From contig CM049319.1 of NCBI GenBank assembly GCA_026874595.1, positions 55,042,917-55,106,916 on the forward strand: a stretch of DNA of 64,000 nt, written 5' to 3'. Within the stretch, counting starts at the first letter, position 1. Each line of letters begins with the position of its first letter. The position numbers and the translations under genes were made by a program. Shown one piece after another: positions 1 through 13,700 of the stretch. Origin of the DNA: Sipunculus nudus. Lineage: Eukaryota; Annelida; Sipuncula; Golfingiida; Sipunculidae. Below the pieces are notes generated by a model. The model was not told where the DNA came from and did not search any database. It saw nothing but the letters and a program-made list of their open reading frames with translations.

Positions 1-390
1 AACAGGAATTATAACATATATTTCTTGTGTATTGAAAATATTTCATTTCAAAGTCTTTTTCTAAATGAGCTTTGTCTGAAAATTGGAATTAAATGTTTAA
101 CAGTGCAGTAAAATGCATTACATTAAAAATATCATTAAAAAGTGACATACATGTATGGCCATCTACTTTCGTGCGAACTTTGAATATGCAGCCTGTGTTT
201 GAAAAAAAATTTTGAACAAAATTGCTGAGTGATCTTGACAGATAATGCTTGATTTTAAATATAATAAAGAGATTTAAAGGGACATGAGAACAGCAGTCGA
301 AAGACCATGATTACAATTAAAGAAATGTTTAATTTAAGAATTGATAAACAAAATGCTTCAGTGCAAATCCTGTTTAAAAGTCGAGCTTGA
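1..390. other. AT-rich flank, no feature seen
   Basis: Unique-looking AT-rich sequence to the left of the satellite. I see no splice-bounded open frame, RNA gene or repeat in it. Confidence 0.5.
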
Positions 391-1690
391 ACCAGACCAT
401 CCTATACATGATGTCCACATGTACCAGACCGTCCTACACAAGAAGTTTACATGTACCAGACCATCCTACACAGGATGTCCACATGTACCAGACCGTCCTT
501 CACAGGATGTCCACATGTACCAGACCATCCTTCACAGGACGTACACATGTACCAGACCATGCTACACAGGATGTCCACAAATATCAGACCATCCTACACA
601 GGATGTCCACACGTACCAGACCATCCTACACAGGATGTCCACATGTACCAGACCATCCTACACAGGATGTCCACATTTACCAGACCGTCCTGCATAGGAA
701 GTTTACACGTACCAGACCATCCTACACAGGATGTCCACACGTACCAGACTGTCCTACACAGGATGTCCACATGTACCAAACCGTCCTGCACCGGAGGTCC
801 ACATGTACCAGACCATCCTACACAGGATGTCCACATTTACCAGACCGTCCTACACAGGAAGTTTACATGAACCAGACCGTCCTACACAGGAAGTTTACAT
901 GTACCAGACCGTCCTACACAGGATGTCCACATGTACCAGACCATCCTACACAGGAGGTCCACATGTACCAGACCATCCTACACAGGATGTCCACATTTAC
1001 CAGACCGTCCTACACTGGATGTCCACATGTACCAGATCATCCTACACAGGATGTCAACATTTACCAGACCGTCCTACACAGGAAGTTTACATGTACCAGA
1101 CCATCCTACACAGGATGTCCACATTTACCAGACTGTCCTACACAGGAAGTTTACATGTACCAGACTGTCCTACACAGGATGTCCACATTTACTAGACCGT
1201 CCTACACAGGATGTCCACATGTACCAGACCGTCCTACACAGGATGTCCACATGTACCAGACCATCCTACACCGGATGTCCACATGTACCAGACCATCCTA
1301 CACCGGATGTCCACATGTACCAGACCATCCTACACCGGATGTCCACATGTACCAGACCATCCTACACCGGATGTCCACATGTACCAGACCTGTCCAAATG
1401 GAAAAACCATGCTACACAGGATGTCCACAAATATCAGACCATCCTACACAGGATGTCCACACATACCAGACCATCCTACACAGGATGTCCACATGTACCA
1501 GATCATCCTACACCGGATGTCCACATGTACCAGACCCATCCAAATGGACCAAACCATGCTACACAGGATGTCCACAAATATCAGACCATCCTACACATGA
1601 TGTCCACACGTACCAGACCATCCTACACAGGATGTCCACATGTACCAGACCAGTCCAAATGGACCAAACAGTCCTACACAGGATGTCCAA
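391..1690. repeat. 32-bp tandem satellite, about 40 units
   Basis: The unit reads roughly ACCAGACCATCCTACACAGG followed by ATGTCCACATGT, 32 bp in all. Variants alternate ATGTCCACATGT with AAGTTTACATGT or ATGTCCACATTT, and CCATCC with CCGTCC. Because 32 is not a multiple of 3 and no phase of the unit makes a stop, all three forward frames stay open, so the long open frames here follow from the repeat and are not evidence of a gene. Near the right end (about 1387-1410, 1533-1555 and 1648-1670) the spacing is broken by hybrid units containing TCCAAATGGA. There are no unique spacers, so it is not a CRISPR-type array. Confidence 0.93.
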
Positions 1691-3500
1691 AAGAACAAGA
1701 TTTGCACATTATTCCCATTCAACACACGTTTCTTGAGAGCATTGAACAACAGTTAGAATATTATGTTAATCTAAATACATGTAGATAAGCCATTGGTTTT
1801 ATCTTATAATTGACATTTGACAGCTAATACTCAGACATTTCAATCCAGGAATATACTAGTGTATTAGCTGATCTTACTGCTATGGCTTTAATCAATTGTT
1901 TATGATTATATATCATTTTCTTTCTTGTTAGAAGTGATAAGTCTGGTCATCATATCCATGCAGTGAGTAATAGGAATTGATAGATGTCCCTGGATCATGT
2001 CTGGTGTTCTTTTTGTTTTGCTACATGTGGGAAAAGAGTGGAAGGTCCCTGGTTCAAACCCCACCAGAGTCTCAGTACAAATGGTGATATCTCAGTACAA
2101 CTTCAGATATCAGGATTCATAGATTTATGTCTTGAGAATTATGACTTTTGCATGAATCATAGCCCTGTGCTCATGAAACCTGATCCTTTTTTAAGAAAAG
2201 TTTTAAAAAAAGGCTGGGAAGGAGAATTGAAATATATTGACATGACCCATTCAGAGCTGAGATACTTTGGTTGGTTTCATATTTTGTTCAGTTAACATTT
2301 CTTGATGTTTCTTTTTTTTTCTTTGTTTCGTGAGGTTCATTTTTGCAGCCTCACAAAATCAATCCACACAGAGTATATTCATCATTATTTGATTGAATTA
2401 TATTAAATTATATGTGCAGAAAATTGTAATTTTTGGACGGGTATATAAATGAACATCAACATTTGTTAATATGGGCAGATAATTTAAACTTTTTCAATCG
2501 CTGCAGGGGCATATCATAATCACAAAAGTTTTATTTTTTGCGCATTTGAAACCCTCACTGAAATAAAGGTTACCACTGTGTGTGTGTGTGTTTGTATTTT
2601 TCACTGTAAAGTTATGTCAGTTTGATGTGTAACAACATGGAGACCAGAAATTTCAACAGCGTAAATTTTTACAGAATGTCCCTCACAGTTGTTTGTTTCA
2701 TTCAACAGGCTTTTGATCGAAGTTATTTGTCACTTTATTTAAGATGAGATAACTGCCTTGGGTGGTTACCCTTGTTTTTAATGCATCAATCCTAGAAATA
2801 CAATGTCTTACTAAGTGGTTATTTGAGTGTTGATGACGTAGAGTTATGAGTCCTGGAGTGTCTTTTCCCCCACATCATATAGAGCAGTAGGCAGTGATTG
2901 GTTGGCATCTACTGGTTTTCCAATGCTGTGATGGGTGCTTTTCAAGCTGTGAGGTTTTTTGCTGCTATTTTAGGAGAAGCTGGGATAGTTCTTATTGTAT
3001 GTGCTGCTTGTACTATCAGTGGATTTTAAGATCTTCCAGATACTGAGTACATTTGTGTACTCTTTAAACCCGAGGGCAGACTATGTTATATTGATTTGCC
3101 TGCCAGGCAAGGTGAAACTTTAATACTTTCAGCATGACTAGGTGAGACTTCAGTGTTCAGTGCTGTTGGTGATAATAGAGCAGCTATGAGTTTAGAGAAA
3201 TTTTTTTTTTTAACTCCATTTAACTTAATGTGCCATTTATTGATGTTATCTGACAAGCTATTCAGAACACACTGTTACAACAGAGTAGCTGTGAAACTTG
3301 ACAATTACAATTTAGATAGCACTCATTAGAGCACATCCCTCCACCAAATGGATATAAGTTTATTATGTTTTGTTTGATCTTGCTTACAGACATACTAGAA
3401 AAACATACAGGCAAGGATTGAATGTGTCCTCCTTTTTGGAGGTACATGTCCAGGTCCATTCTGTCATTCCAGCTCCAATACAAACTCCATTCTCATAACC
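1691..3500. other. Non-coding stretch, no gene recognised
   Basis: Contains a short (TG)n run near 2577-2591. At about 2048-2062 the string GGTTCAAACCCC resembles a tRNA B box, perhaps a relic of a tRNA-derived repeat, but no matching A box is clear. The open frame at 1984-2295 lacks a recognisable domain and splice context. Confidence 0.45.
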
Positions 3501-3504
3501 AGTT

Positions 3505-3905
3505 CTAAGTGTAGAGCTCAAGACCTTTGGCCAGGAGATAGTGAGTTCAAATCTTAGCTGAGAAGCAGTGAGATTTATTCATGATCAGGCCCCACCTCTG
3601 AGGAGTGCTGTACAGGCTCAGTGGAAAGGCTGCACCCAACAGTTGTGTATCACTCACAGACAGGTGTTACTTTGTGGGTTTCTCATCATGATTACACACC
3701 CAGGAACCACAGGTGCGGTACTTCCCGGGTCTGGGTAACACCAGGTTATAATAGAGCTGAAGGGTGTTTTCTTCTACTCTGTCATGCAGTCCCAGAACAA
3801 GAATACTAAATAGAATTCTGCAAATACACATACAGGTTGAGATTAGTAAAGGAAGCATTAACAAATGGAGTCAGTTCCCTCCCCCGAAAAATCAATATAA
3901 CAATG
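3505..3905 (+). mobile_element. tRNA-derived SINE-like element, copy 1
   Basis: About 400 bp that aligns along its length with the stretch at 30665-31090. Shared landmarks in order are a B-box-like GTGAGTTCAAATCT, a CCCCACCT segment, TGTATCACTCA, an ACCCAGGAAC/ACCCAAGAAC block, a TGTCATG(C/T)AGTCCCA block and TCTGCA(A/G)AT near the 3' end. The upstream string GAGCTCAAG resembles part of an A box. Small open frames on both strands here are by-products of the element. Confidence 0.75.
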
Positions 3906-5394
3906 TCAACATAAAGACCAGTGTGAGGGGAGCCTCATATAGATATGTAAAAAAAATTATTGTGATTAACAGTGGCTCTGACAAGAATCAGTGTGGTTGT
4001 CTGTGGGTAAATCTGTATTTAAAATTACACTTTGGTTATTTGATAAATAAACAAATGTTTGTAAGTGTAAGAATTCACCTTTGTGTCCTAGAACCTCTTG
4101 TAAAGGAATTTTTTTTCTGCTGAGGGTAATATGGGAATTTGCTTTGCTTTAAAATTTAATTATTTACATTTAATTTTAAAGCTTCAAATATTCATTTCAC
4201 CTGCCAGACTAATTTTAAAGTGCAATGTACGCTGGTTCAGTATAGTGTCTGGAAGGTGGTGTCAGGTTTAAGAGAAAAAAGGCATAATTAGTTGACTGTT
4301 AATTGGGTTTCTAATTAAACTAATTAAGTTTTTTTGTGTACCCTCCAACTTCTAAGAGTGAAGGCTGGCTATCTGTGATAAAAGTGTGTATCTGGTTTTC
4401 TCGAGTGCTATAATTAGTAATTGAGAGTTAAATTAATGATGTATTCCCTGATTAAAAATATTAAAGTACCAATATTAAAAACAAGTTACAGTTCATTAAA
4501 TATACTAGGACCATGTATTTAGTTTTCTCAACCACAATTAAAAGAAATAAGGAGTTAAATTAATGAAATGTATTTTCTCAGATTTTAAATGCTTAAGTGC
4601 AGGTATTCAACAAAAGTTAAATCTTAGAAGTTGTGTTTATATTTGTTCATGTTCAGTTGTTTTTGTTGGCATTGCAGATTTATCTGTTGTTTTCTTATTT
4701 TATCAGTACACCCATAATGATACATTTTTTAATAAATTCTAAATTCTTATGTAGATATTAATTATTCTTAATTTATGGGAAATGAAAATAGAAATCTAGT
4801 AAGACCGGTCACAGGTGGGTGTTGCAAAGAGTAAAAGTTTAATGATGACACTTTAATATGAGATGTGAGCTAGCGTGGCATGTGAGCCAGTAAGGGAATG
4901 ATGTTTGGTGGAAAGCTCATTAACTTACTTTTGGGGCACAGGTAATCAGTCCAGAGTCAAAGTGTGGAGGGTTGTCATCGTAAAACAATATACCTGGTGA
5001 GGTTGATACCGTGGAAAAATTTCTGGCAACACTGTCACTCAACTGTAGTTAATATTCTGATATATATAGGGACGTTGGTTAATGTGTGGCTTTGAGTCGA
5101 TTAACATTATAATAACCATATGAAGATCAAAAGTATGCTTTCAGGCTGTCTTGATTTTTGGATATGTTTACAACAATGACAAGGTAATACATTTTATTAA
5201 GATTTTTTTAATGTTGGTCTAGCACAGGCTCCTTTAAACCTAAGCTTAACGTTTGTTTGTGCTAAATTATTCCATTGCCTGTTCATATTCTGGCTGCACT
5301 GGATTTCAGTCTGGACATTTATGAGCAACAAAATGGGAAGAAAAAGGTTCTATTTATAGGCTGATAATGCTAGCTGAGTTCATTTTGAGAGAAT
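3906..5394. other. AT-rich stretch, nothing recognised
   Basis: Low-complexity AT-rich sequence with many short A/T runs. I see no exon with flanking splice sites, RNA gene or named repeat. Confidence 0.45.
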
Positions 5395-6075
5395 TGGCAG
5401 TAATGGTTGTCAGAATACAGAACAAATGGAGAATACACAACAACAGGAATAGACTAGGATAATATTATTACACTGTTTGTTTGATTAGACAACAACAGGA
5501 ATACCCAAGGGTAATATTGTTACATTGTATTTTTTATTACAGTGACTAAATTACACAACAACAAGAATAGACCAGGGTAATATTGTTACACTTTTTGTTG
5601 GATTACAGTGACTAAATTACACAACAACAGGAATAGACCAGGGTAATATTGTTACACTGTTGGATTACAGTGACAAAATTACACAACAACAGGAATAGAC
5701 CAGGGTAATATTGTTACACTGTTTGTTGGATTACAGTGATTAAATTACACAACAACAGGAACAGACTAGGATAGAATTCTTTCACTATTTGTTGGATTGC
5801 ACAACAACAGGAAAAAGACTAGGATAATATTCTTACATTATTTGTTTGATTAGAAAACAACAGGAATAGACTAGGATAGAATTCTTTCATTATTTGTTGG
5901 ATTGCTCAAAAACAGGAAAAAGACTAGGATAATATTCTTACATTATTTGTTTGATTAGACAACAACAGGAATACACTAGGATAGAATTCTTTCACTATTT
6001 GTTGGATTGAACAATAACCGGAAAAAGACTAGGATAATATTCTTACATTAAAGTTGAATAACACAACAACAGTTG
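5395..6075. repeat. Degenerate ~52-70 bp minisatellite, about 10 units
   Basis: Repeated cores are ACAACAACAGGAATAGAC, then AGGGTAATATTGTTACACT or AGGATAATATTCTTACATT, then TTTGTTGGATT, with or without ACAGTGACTAAATTAC. Including or omitting that last block gives longer (about 66 bp) and shorter (about 52 bp) units. Units in the middle are the most alike, and those at the right drift to AGGATAGAATTCTTTCAC. Confidence 0.85.
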
Positions 6076-9000
6076 TGCAATCTTTGAATACACAACTACA
6101 CTTTCTGCAGATTCTGCAGGACTTGGAATGGATATTATTTTTACAAAATTTGCTGGATTATGCAACTTAATTAAGAAGAAGATCAGGATGAAATTTGTAC
6201 ACATCAGCATAAATTTGATTGGGATTATTCTGTTTGTGTTACATTTATGAAACACAACACAGAAACAGAGACAGATAATTTTAGGAATTTTGACCCCATG
6301 GCCTCATCAGAACAAACTGAAGCCACCTGTCTAAGTTTAATCCACTTAATGTGGCTGCGGTAGAGAACTGGATACAGCATATACAGTGGGTAAATTGACC
6401 GACAAAAATTGACAAGCTGACAGGGAGACAGTGCATGAAGAGTTAAAGCTGTGATGAGGGGATGTTGTTTGTTTCCTAACGCTGAAACCAGGATCAATCA
6501 AAAAGAAAGCAAGCAGTCGGCCCACGCCTGTTAACGGCAGTGCTGTAAACTGGCATCGTGCTGGGCAAGAAGCTATTGACTACTGATTGCTCCATCACAG
6601 TCTAGTTTGCAGAGCCTGAATCAACACTGACCTGGATTTGATCTTGTTTTCTATTGATGTGTGTGTTATGATCTGCGTCATGATATAATCTAGGTGATAC
6701 ATACATAACCACATATATTTTGATCTTACGATAATGCTATTGGCATAGGATTTTTTAAATTAAAGTGTATTTAGTTCAGTGCTGATGGCAGTTCTTGGTT
6801 TTAACAATATTTTATTGCAAAAAGAAAGCAGTGAGGATGGAGGGGGGGGGGGGGGAAACAGGGTACAGGCCAATTTTAATTTCCCTCCTCCATCATTATA
6901 TTACTAAATTAACCTCTGCATCTGACACATTTACATTGTCACATTATACTGTTAATACAAGGATTTTGTAACAAAATTTCAGGCGATAATTTCAGAATTC
7001 ATTTAGCAATATATAATATTATTGTTATAAATAATCAACAAAGTTGAACAAACATAACTAAAATAATTTAATGATATCGTACGAGTTTAAATGATTTAAG
7101 GAAAAACCAATATGATGTAAAATATTAGATGGATTTAGTGTTACACCCTCTATAATATCATGATCAAATTTTAATTATCTAAGGTCGCATTTACATTGTG
7201 TGATTACAGTATATCTGTAGAGGATATGTGAATGATAACTTTTTGAGAAATAAAAATATTGTAATTGCATATGAAGTGCAGAAAAGTCAGATCTAATTAT
7301 CTGAATTGTTGAGGAAGCAGCAGCAGCTACAGTTGAGGCCTCTCCTGTGCTGCCCTCTGTCTGATGGTTTGTACATTAAATACTATTGGTATAAAACTGG
7401 CATGTCATTGTCAGCCGTTGAATACAGATTCTTAGATTAAAATATATAAATGTCATGAAATATCATGAAATAGAATGTACACAAGTGCTAACTTAACATA
7501 TGTGAATAAAGTAAAAACTACCAACTTACTGATACATTAAGTAATGCAGATATAGAAAACACCTGTTCATTGTACTCAAATAGTGTCTGAGAAATTTTTG
7601 GGAAATATAATTTTTTTTCATGGAATTTCATTAAACGTCGTGGAACTGGATTATTTGGGAAAGTCATAGAAAATCCCAGGAAATGTTGTGTTATAGCAAT
7701 TACAATGGTAGCTGATTACCAGGTTCATGGCTCTGGCTTATTTCAAATGATGAAGAATAGGCAAGCAACCATTTGGTCTACACTTAATATTCATTGTTTT
7801 TGCATTTCAGGTTTTCCCATTTTGGTTCTCGTGTTTTAATGCAGTCTTAATTGTACGGTTGTGTTGAATCAAATGTTGTATTTATGTTGGATTCAAGTTT
7901 AATTCTGGGCATTTATTTTTGATAGCCTATTGAAAGTCTCTGAAAAGCTATACACTTTGCCACTCGCAACCCCATCTAACTTTACAAGTCCATGTGCAGT
8001 AAATATAATTATGTTGGCCTAGAGACTGAAAACTTCATCTCCTTGTTGTTCATGATTTTATTGAAAAATATAGTTCAAAAACCAAAAACGTGTTAAACAG
8101 TAGTAGAAGTTTGCTGTAAATGTCAAATTATGTACATCATACTCAATGTGGAAACTTGTAAAACAAGTACACATGTTTCTGATAATGCTGTGGCCAAAAT
8201 CATATTCATATCAGGGTGTCGCTTAGAGCCATAATGGAGCAGGGTACCAGTCTACATTTCCAGTATAATACATGTATGTACATGGAAGTATAATACGCCT
8301 TTCAGTGAATCTTGTGTCCAGGACTAGATGATTTTCTTTCATGGTAACTGGCATTAATTTGACCTGTGATTCATGAAAGGATAAAATGATTAAATATAAC
8401 ATTCTTATTCTAACTGTGAAATATTCTTTTTTACTAAAATTATGTATCTGAACCAAATTTATAAAAACCATATTTAAGCAAAGGTATTTCGTGTAAATAT
8501 TTGCATCATTCATAGAGATTCTGCTTCAATTCCCCGAGGAATAAAGTTATTTCAAGTGGTATTGATGTATTTGCGGGAGTCTCTCTTGCACCTTACAGTA
8601 GTGGAGAAGGCCAGGCCAGTGTATTTACGGTGACATCATTTCCTTATGCTTCAGTTTATTTCTTTGTATCCGTACTTTTTATTATTCATGGTTGTCGACT
8701 CTAGCACCACGCAGATAATACATATTTACCTACAGGCCGGGCTAGGTTGCTGGCATCGCAGTGGAAAGCTTGTATCAATATTGACATTAATAAACATACC
8801 AGTAATGGACGGACAATACCCCTTTCAACGTACACATATCAGAAACCTTCAATATCTAGGTCATGGGCTTTCAATATCTGATGCCCCTGACAATGATTCT
8901 TGTTACGCAAGCAGTTGCTTGTCAAAAGCTCGCTGCTGGCTCAAACTGGATTTTCTGGTTCTGTAATTCTGTATACCAGAGTTTGTTTCAATCAGAGAAA

Positions 9001-10544
9001 ATGTGGTTGATTTTTTTGTGTGGCTTGCTGTTGGTATTACTGTTAAATATATTGAATGGAAATACTGACACTCACATATGTGTATAGGGATGTCTGACAC
9101 GTCATGTTATGGAACATACATAGTATTATAACTATATAAATCACACACAGATGATTTTGAATACCCACGACAAAAAAAAAAATTTTGATTTTAAATACAG
9201 AAGGGTGCCATTTATCCAAACACCATTTATCTGAAATGTCATTTATCTGAAATTAAAAAAACTATAAGAGACTAGGGGCATGTGTACAGAGGCTGTCATT
9301 GATAGCCAATGCAGATATTTTTTCCAGGACCAATAAGCTATAAAGTTAATGTATGTTAAATGATCCAATGCATTGGTTAAATTGATGGAAATCATCACAA
9401 TTATGTTGTCCCCAACGTATAATTTTATTTATACATGTTTGCCAGTGTATGATTCTGTATTTGGTTTTATATTCAAGAGGCTGGAACTTTACATGTTTCA
9501 CAAGACTTTCATTTCCGTGATTGTACCACAACCTATAAAATCTAAGTCCCACAGTATTTTTATTGATTTTAAAAATTAAATAAATCCTACAATATCTTTC
9601 TCATCTCTGGTTCAGTCATTAACTTTTGACAAGTGTCAATATCTCTCCTGTGATTACAGAGTGTTTTATCTTTTATAATAATTAAGCTTGTATGCAGGGG
9701 CCAGTTTTGGTACCATGCACAGATTAGATTGTTCATTAGATTGTTCATTAGGTGTGATCACTAATTAGTTTGTGCAGATGCATCATCCCCTCTTCATGTC
9801 CCCTGCTTCAGCGGAACAGGGGACTTTGATTTTGGTTTGTCTGTCAGTATGTCAGGTTTTCATTTCCATGCGATAACTTTCCTTTATATAATCCAATTTC
9901 ATTCAGATTTGGCTCCGTGATTTGCTCTCATGAATACCTTGGTTGGGATTGGTTTTGAGTGTCTATCTGAAAAATTATTTTCACAAGCCCCAAAACAAAC
10001 AAAAGAAATTTCCCTTTTGTTCCCAATACTCAAGAAAACTTGTTACATGACATCTTCAGGGGACAATGAACACTAAAACACAGCCACTATGATATGTGGA
10101 GACATCTTCAGGGGAAAATAATAACTATAACATATTAAGAAATCAAGCAGGGGACAACAAGAGGCTGAAGCAAGGGACATAAATTCCACAAATTTGCTTG
10201 TTCATATAAGTGTATAAGGCATTTTATTCCTTAGGAATTTATATTAGTGATTATTTCACATTTGTGAATATCCCAGAATTAATACGCTTGAGATCATGAT
10301 GAATCCTGTTAAAGATCTTTTCCATTTCTCAAGCTTCTCATATAAACAAGTTTCCCCTGTTATATATTTTATATGTTTCCATATTTTGCACATGTTTTTC
10401 ATTCAGTGTTTTATATTTTTTTTAACATTGTGTTCACAGAGATTTGGGATTATATTTTGATCAGTTTGAATTCGAAATAAATCTGTTTTTAGAATTGAAA
10501 TAAAATTTTGTTCATTTTACTTTTGAAACTTTTTTTCTTTACAG
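6076..10544. other. Upstream flank or intron, no exon supported
   Basis: The exon at 10545 begins in phase 1, so at least one more upstream exon must exist, but I could not find one here with a matching donor and coding character. About 6240-6680 is less AT-rich and more complex than its surroundings. There is a pure G run at about 6841-6854. The rest is AT-rich with no recognisable feature. Confidence 0.45.
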
Positions 10545-10732
10545 ATTTGAGGTTATATCGTGAATCCAGAGAAAAGAAGTCGGGTAAGCGAGACTGGGAG
10601 TGTGTGTGCTTGACTCTGCTGGACTGGCAGACAGTCCTTGAATCCTTCCGTAACCCTTCTTCTGAACAGGAGGAAGAATTGTATGAATACCTCGTGAATG
10701 ATCTTTTTCCACTGGTGGAAGCACAAATACAT
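10545..10732 (+). CDS. Internal exon encoding a WHIM-like segment (CECR2/RSF1 type)
   Basis: 188 bp between a pyrimidine-rich acceptor (TTTTTTCTTTACAG) and the donor GTAAGT. Entry phase is 1 and exit phase 0. The exon gives 62 full codons. The core reads RLYRES...WECVCLTLLDWQTVLESFR, then LYEYLVNDLFPLV. This follows the spacing of the WHIM region of CECR2, where an R-aromatic-K/R-E strand is followed by W..(V/L)C.T...W..V.ESFR and a helix with LY..L..D. RSF1 has a looser version. WHIM motifs in DDT/WHIM proteins contact ISWI ATPase and linker DNA; that role is family knowledge and is not shown here. The DDT half and the YW.. strand that should precede it are not visible and probably lie upstream. 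Phase allows joining to the next exon and so on to the BCL9 exons. The alternative is a separate remodeller gene placed head-to-tail. Confidence 0.75.
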
Positions 10733-13700
10733 GTAAGTCTCTGTGTATTAATTAATTAGAGGTTACTTATTTATTAAGGCGTTCTTATCATTAGGTCACC
10801 ATCATCCTCTAACAGTAGATAATGTTAGGAGACTGGCTAACATTAAGTTAAAATACCACATGTGATGCTAGCGATGGGCTGATAATCGATTATAATCAAT
10901 AATTGTTGAGTTGATGCAAACCAAATTGATTATTGATCTTGCAGTCTAAAAATTGATTACAAAATTTGCACATAACTTAAAAATGTTTGTGATGAGGAAA
11001 TGCATGCTCTAATTTAAGTCTAGAAACTTGCAAAGATTCTAGAAAATTGTGTTTACTGATAATTTAATAACTAAGGAACCTTACACACACACATAGGATA
11101 TACAATTATCAAATATATTAGTGATTGAGTATACCTATATATCAGTTTGGATGATGTATAGGTCTGTATATGGTAAGAAATTCCATACTCCTACACAACC
11201 GATTAATTAGATTAATGGTCGTTAGCGACAGTTGATTTTTACTGATGATTGACAGTGAAATTACTGATTCCCAACACCATGTGACGCTGATGTTTGATAT
11301 ACATCTACCGGTAATTATTCATCATTGTAATGACACCTTTGATGTATATACTTGTGTCTTAAAAAAATCATATTTTACAAGTTGCCTATATTAAAAATAT
11401 TGACACAGTATCTCCACATAAGCTTACGCAATTATGTGAAAATTAACTATATTCCTCAGCCAGAAAGAAGCCTTGATGCTTTATTGCATTTAATGTAACA
11501 TTGGTGTATGTAACACCTATATATAATTTCCTTACATAACACAGACACATATTTACCTTGAAGTTGAAAACTGGCAGTTTATCATGATAATTGACATTTG
11601 TTTGATTTGTTGTGAAATTATGTGAATGTAACTCCAGCCTAGACAATGACTTGGCATCACCAAATTAAAATTTTCTGGTATTATAGTAATTAATGTTGAC
11701 AGTGATTCATGAGTTGCTTGTCAACACCATTTAATATATACATAATGTAAAAAGGGAAATCCTCTGAGAAAGACCAATCAATTTTGTGGATCCATATAAA
11801 AAGAAATATTAATTATAAGGCATGGTTTATGCTGCCTAAAATAAAAATTTTGCATATACCTTTTGACATTTATATGCACTAGTTAAACATTTAAAAGAAA
11901 AGATCTAATAGTTTTAAGTAATAGCACTAGGTGGTGCTGAGAAAAAATTGAGGTATCACTGTCCACCATTATTACTATGTTTTCATGTACCCAATTAGTT
12001 TCCACATTTAACATCATTCACATAGTGTTTTGTATGCATGTTATAGATTTATTACTTATCATTTGAAGATATCTTGTTTTACACTGCACATTGGACACCT
12101 ATAAGAGTATAATTCAGGGTTCACGAGTCTTTGGTATGTATGTTTATACAATAATAAATGGCTAGGGTGATAATTGGTATCAATGTTTGGATGTTTATAA
12201 ATTTATTCCGAGGAGGAGTTTCATTTGGGAAGCCGTGTCTGGGTTGCAGACTGTGTGTTATATATCAGTACAAGGGGGCTATTAAAGCCATGCAAAGTAT
12301 GACCATATTGTAGCATCGTTTCACAGTTTGGTGACAAACTGGGTCACGTTTGGATACGTCTCTGCCAGGTTCTTTTGTCAAGTTGTCAGGGGTAGGGGAA
12401 CACTGACAATGTACATGGTTGTGTGAATAATAAAATTTGATGGCTTTAATATTGTCGACCATTGCCTCTCATGGTGCACAGAAGGGCGGGCTCTAGTAAT
12501 TCTCTATGTTAGATGTCTCACCTGTTAGGTACACGTGCTGCATCCTTAACTGATATATGTTTTTATACATAGGATATTATATTACAATATCAGGTATAAT
12601 TTGGATGTACAGTGCTATTAATTATGATTAATAATTGATGTGAAACACATGGGAGTATATGGTGCACAGGTGGGAAAGAAAATATGTTAAAAAATTAACA
12701 TGTCTGTCTGTCTGTAAGTGTTACAGATTTGAATTCCATATATGTATTCAATTATTTCTCTTTGAAAACTTCAACTTGGTCCTTTGTGTTCTGAATATTT
12801 ACTAGAAAATTTATCCAATCACTTATCCTAATACTGTAATAATTTTGTGAGGTATTTGTATGAAAAAAATTATTTGATGCACTTTAGGGCAAATGAAATC
12901 TTAATTTCAAAACAGGTTCTGATATCTGCTACAGATGTTATGAATTATACATCTGTCATAGTAAATAATGATACCCTCGCCACTAGTTGACCAATAATTT
13001 TTCTAAATATTCTTTGGATATGCACAAGAAATATCAAATGTTTCAGTGTTCAAGCAGGTCGTGTCTTTTAACTGGCTTAGTTTTGTCTTTATTATAATGA
13101 TGATTAGCTTCGATCCACTACTTTCAAAAACTTGTATTTATAAGACATAGTATGAAATGTCTAGAGTGTTGAATTTCAGAGAAGCCTCCCAATTATGGTC
13201 ACAGGTTGGACTTGGGATTTCCCACATTAGGGAGATGCCAGTATGAGAGGATATTTATCCCCAAGTCTACTACTTACAGTACTCCAGAAAATGTCTATAA
13301 AATAGAAGTGTCGGTTTTGGAGAAGTGTCTGTCAAATGAGGTTCTACCACTGGTAATGTTTAATTTTGATTTTGCAAATTTCGTTGGATTCGAATTATGA
13401 TATATATATATGTATTTGTTTCCGGAAAACTCTGAGACTACTGGACTGATTTTTCCAAAACTTACACCAATTATCGGGTCACATGTGAACTGGTGCCTAA
13501 CCAATTGGCATTGACCTATGACGTTTCCTCTCTGCCTTGCGTCAATTTGTGCATCTGTTTCCACACATAAACCCACATATCTTGGGAACCATTTGACCGT
13601 TTGGGCCAAAATTTTGCATGTGTATAGATCTCACATAGCTCTTTATCATACACAAAACTGTAAGGACCACCTGCAACCATTTTTGCACAGCGTCCATCTG

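Noticed and set aside
391-1690. Possible CRISPR-like array
   Set aside because: Units are contiguous with no unique spacers, and the genome is eukaryotic.
387-1736. 449-codon open frame and overlapping long frames
   Set aside because: Product of a stop-free 32-bp satellite read in any phase. No start context, splice signals or domain.
6297-6362. ATGGCC with good start context
   Set aside because: The frame stops after 21 codons and the nearest donor-like GT is in the wrong phase for exon 10545.
7325-7400. Frame reading SDGLYIKYYWYKTG, a candidate for the missing upstream WHIM strand
   Set aside because: No donor in the required phase 1 at a sensible position and no clear acceptor. Probably chance.
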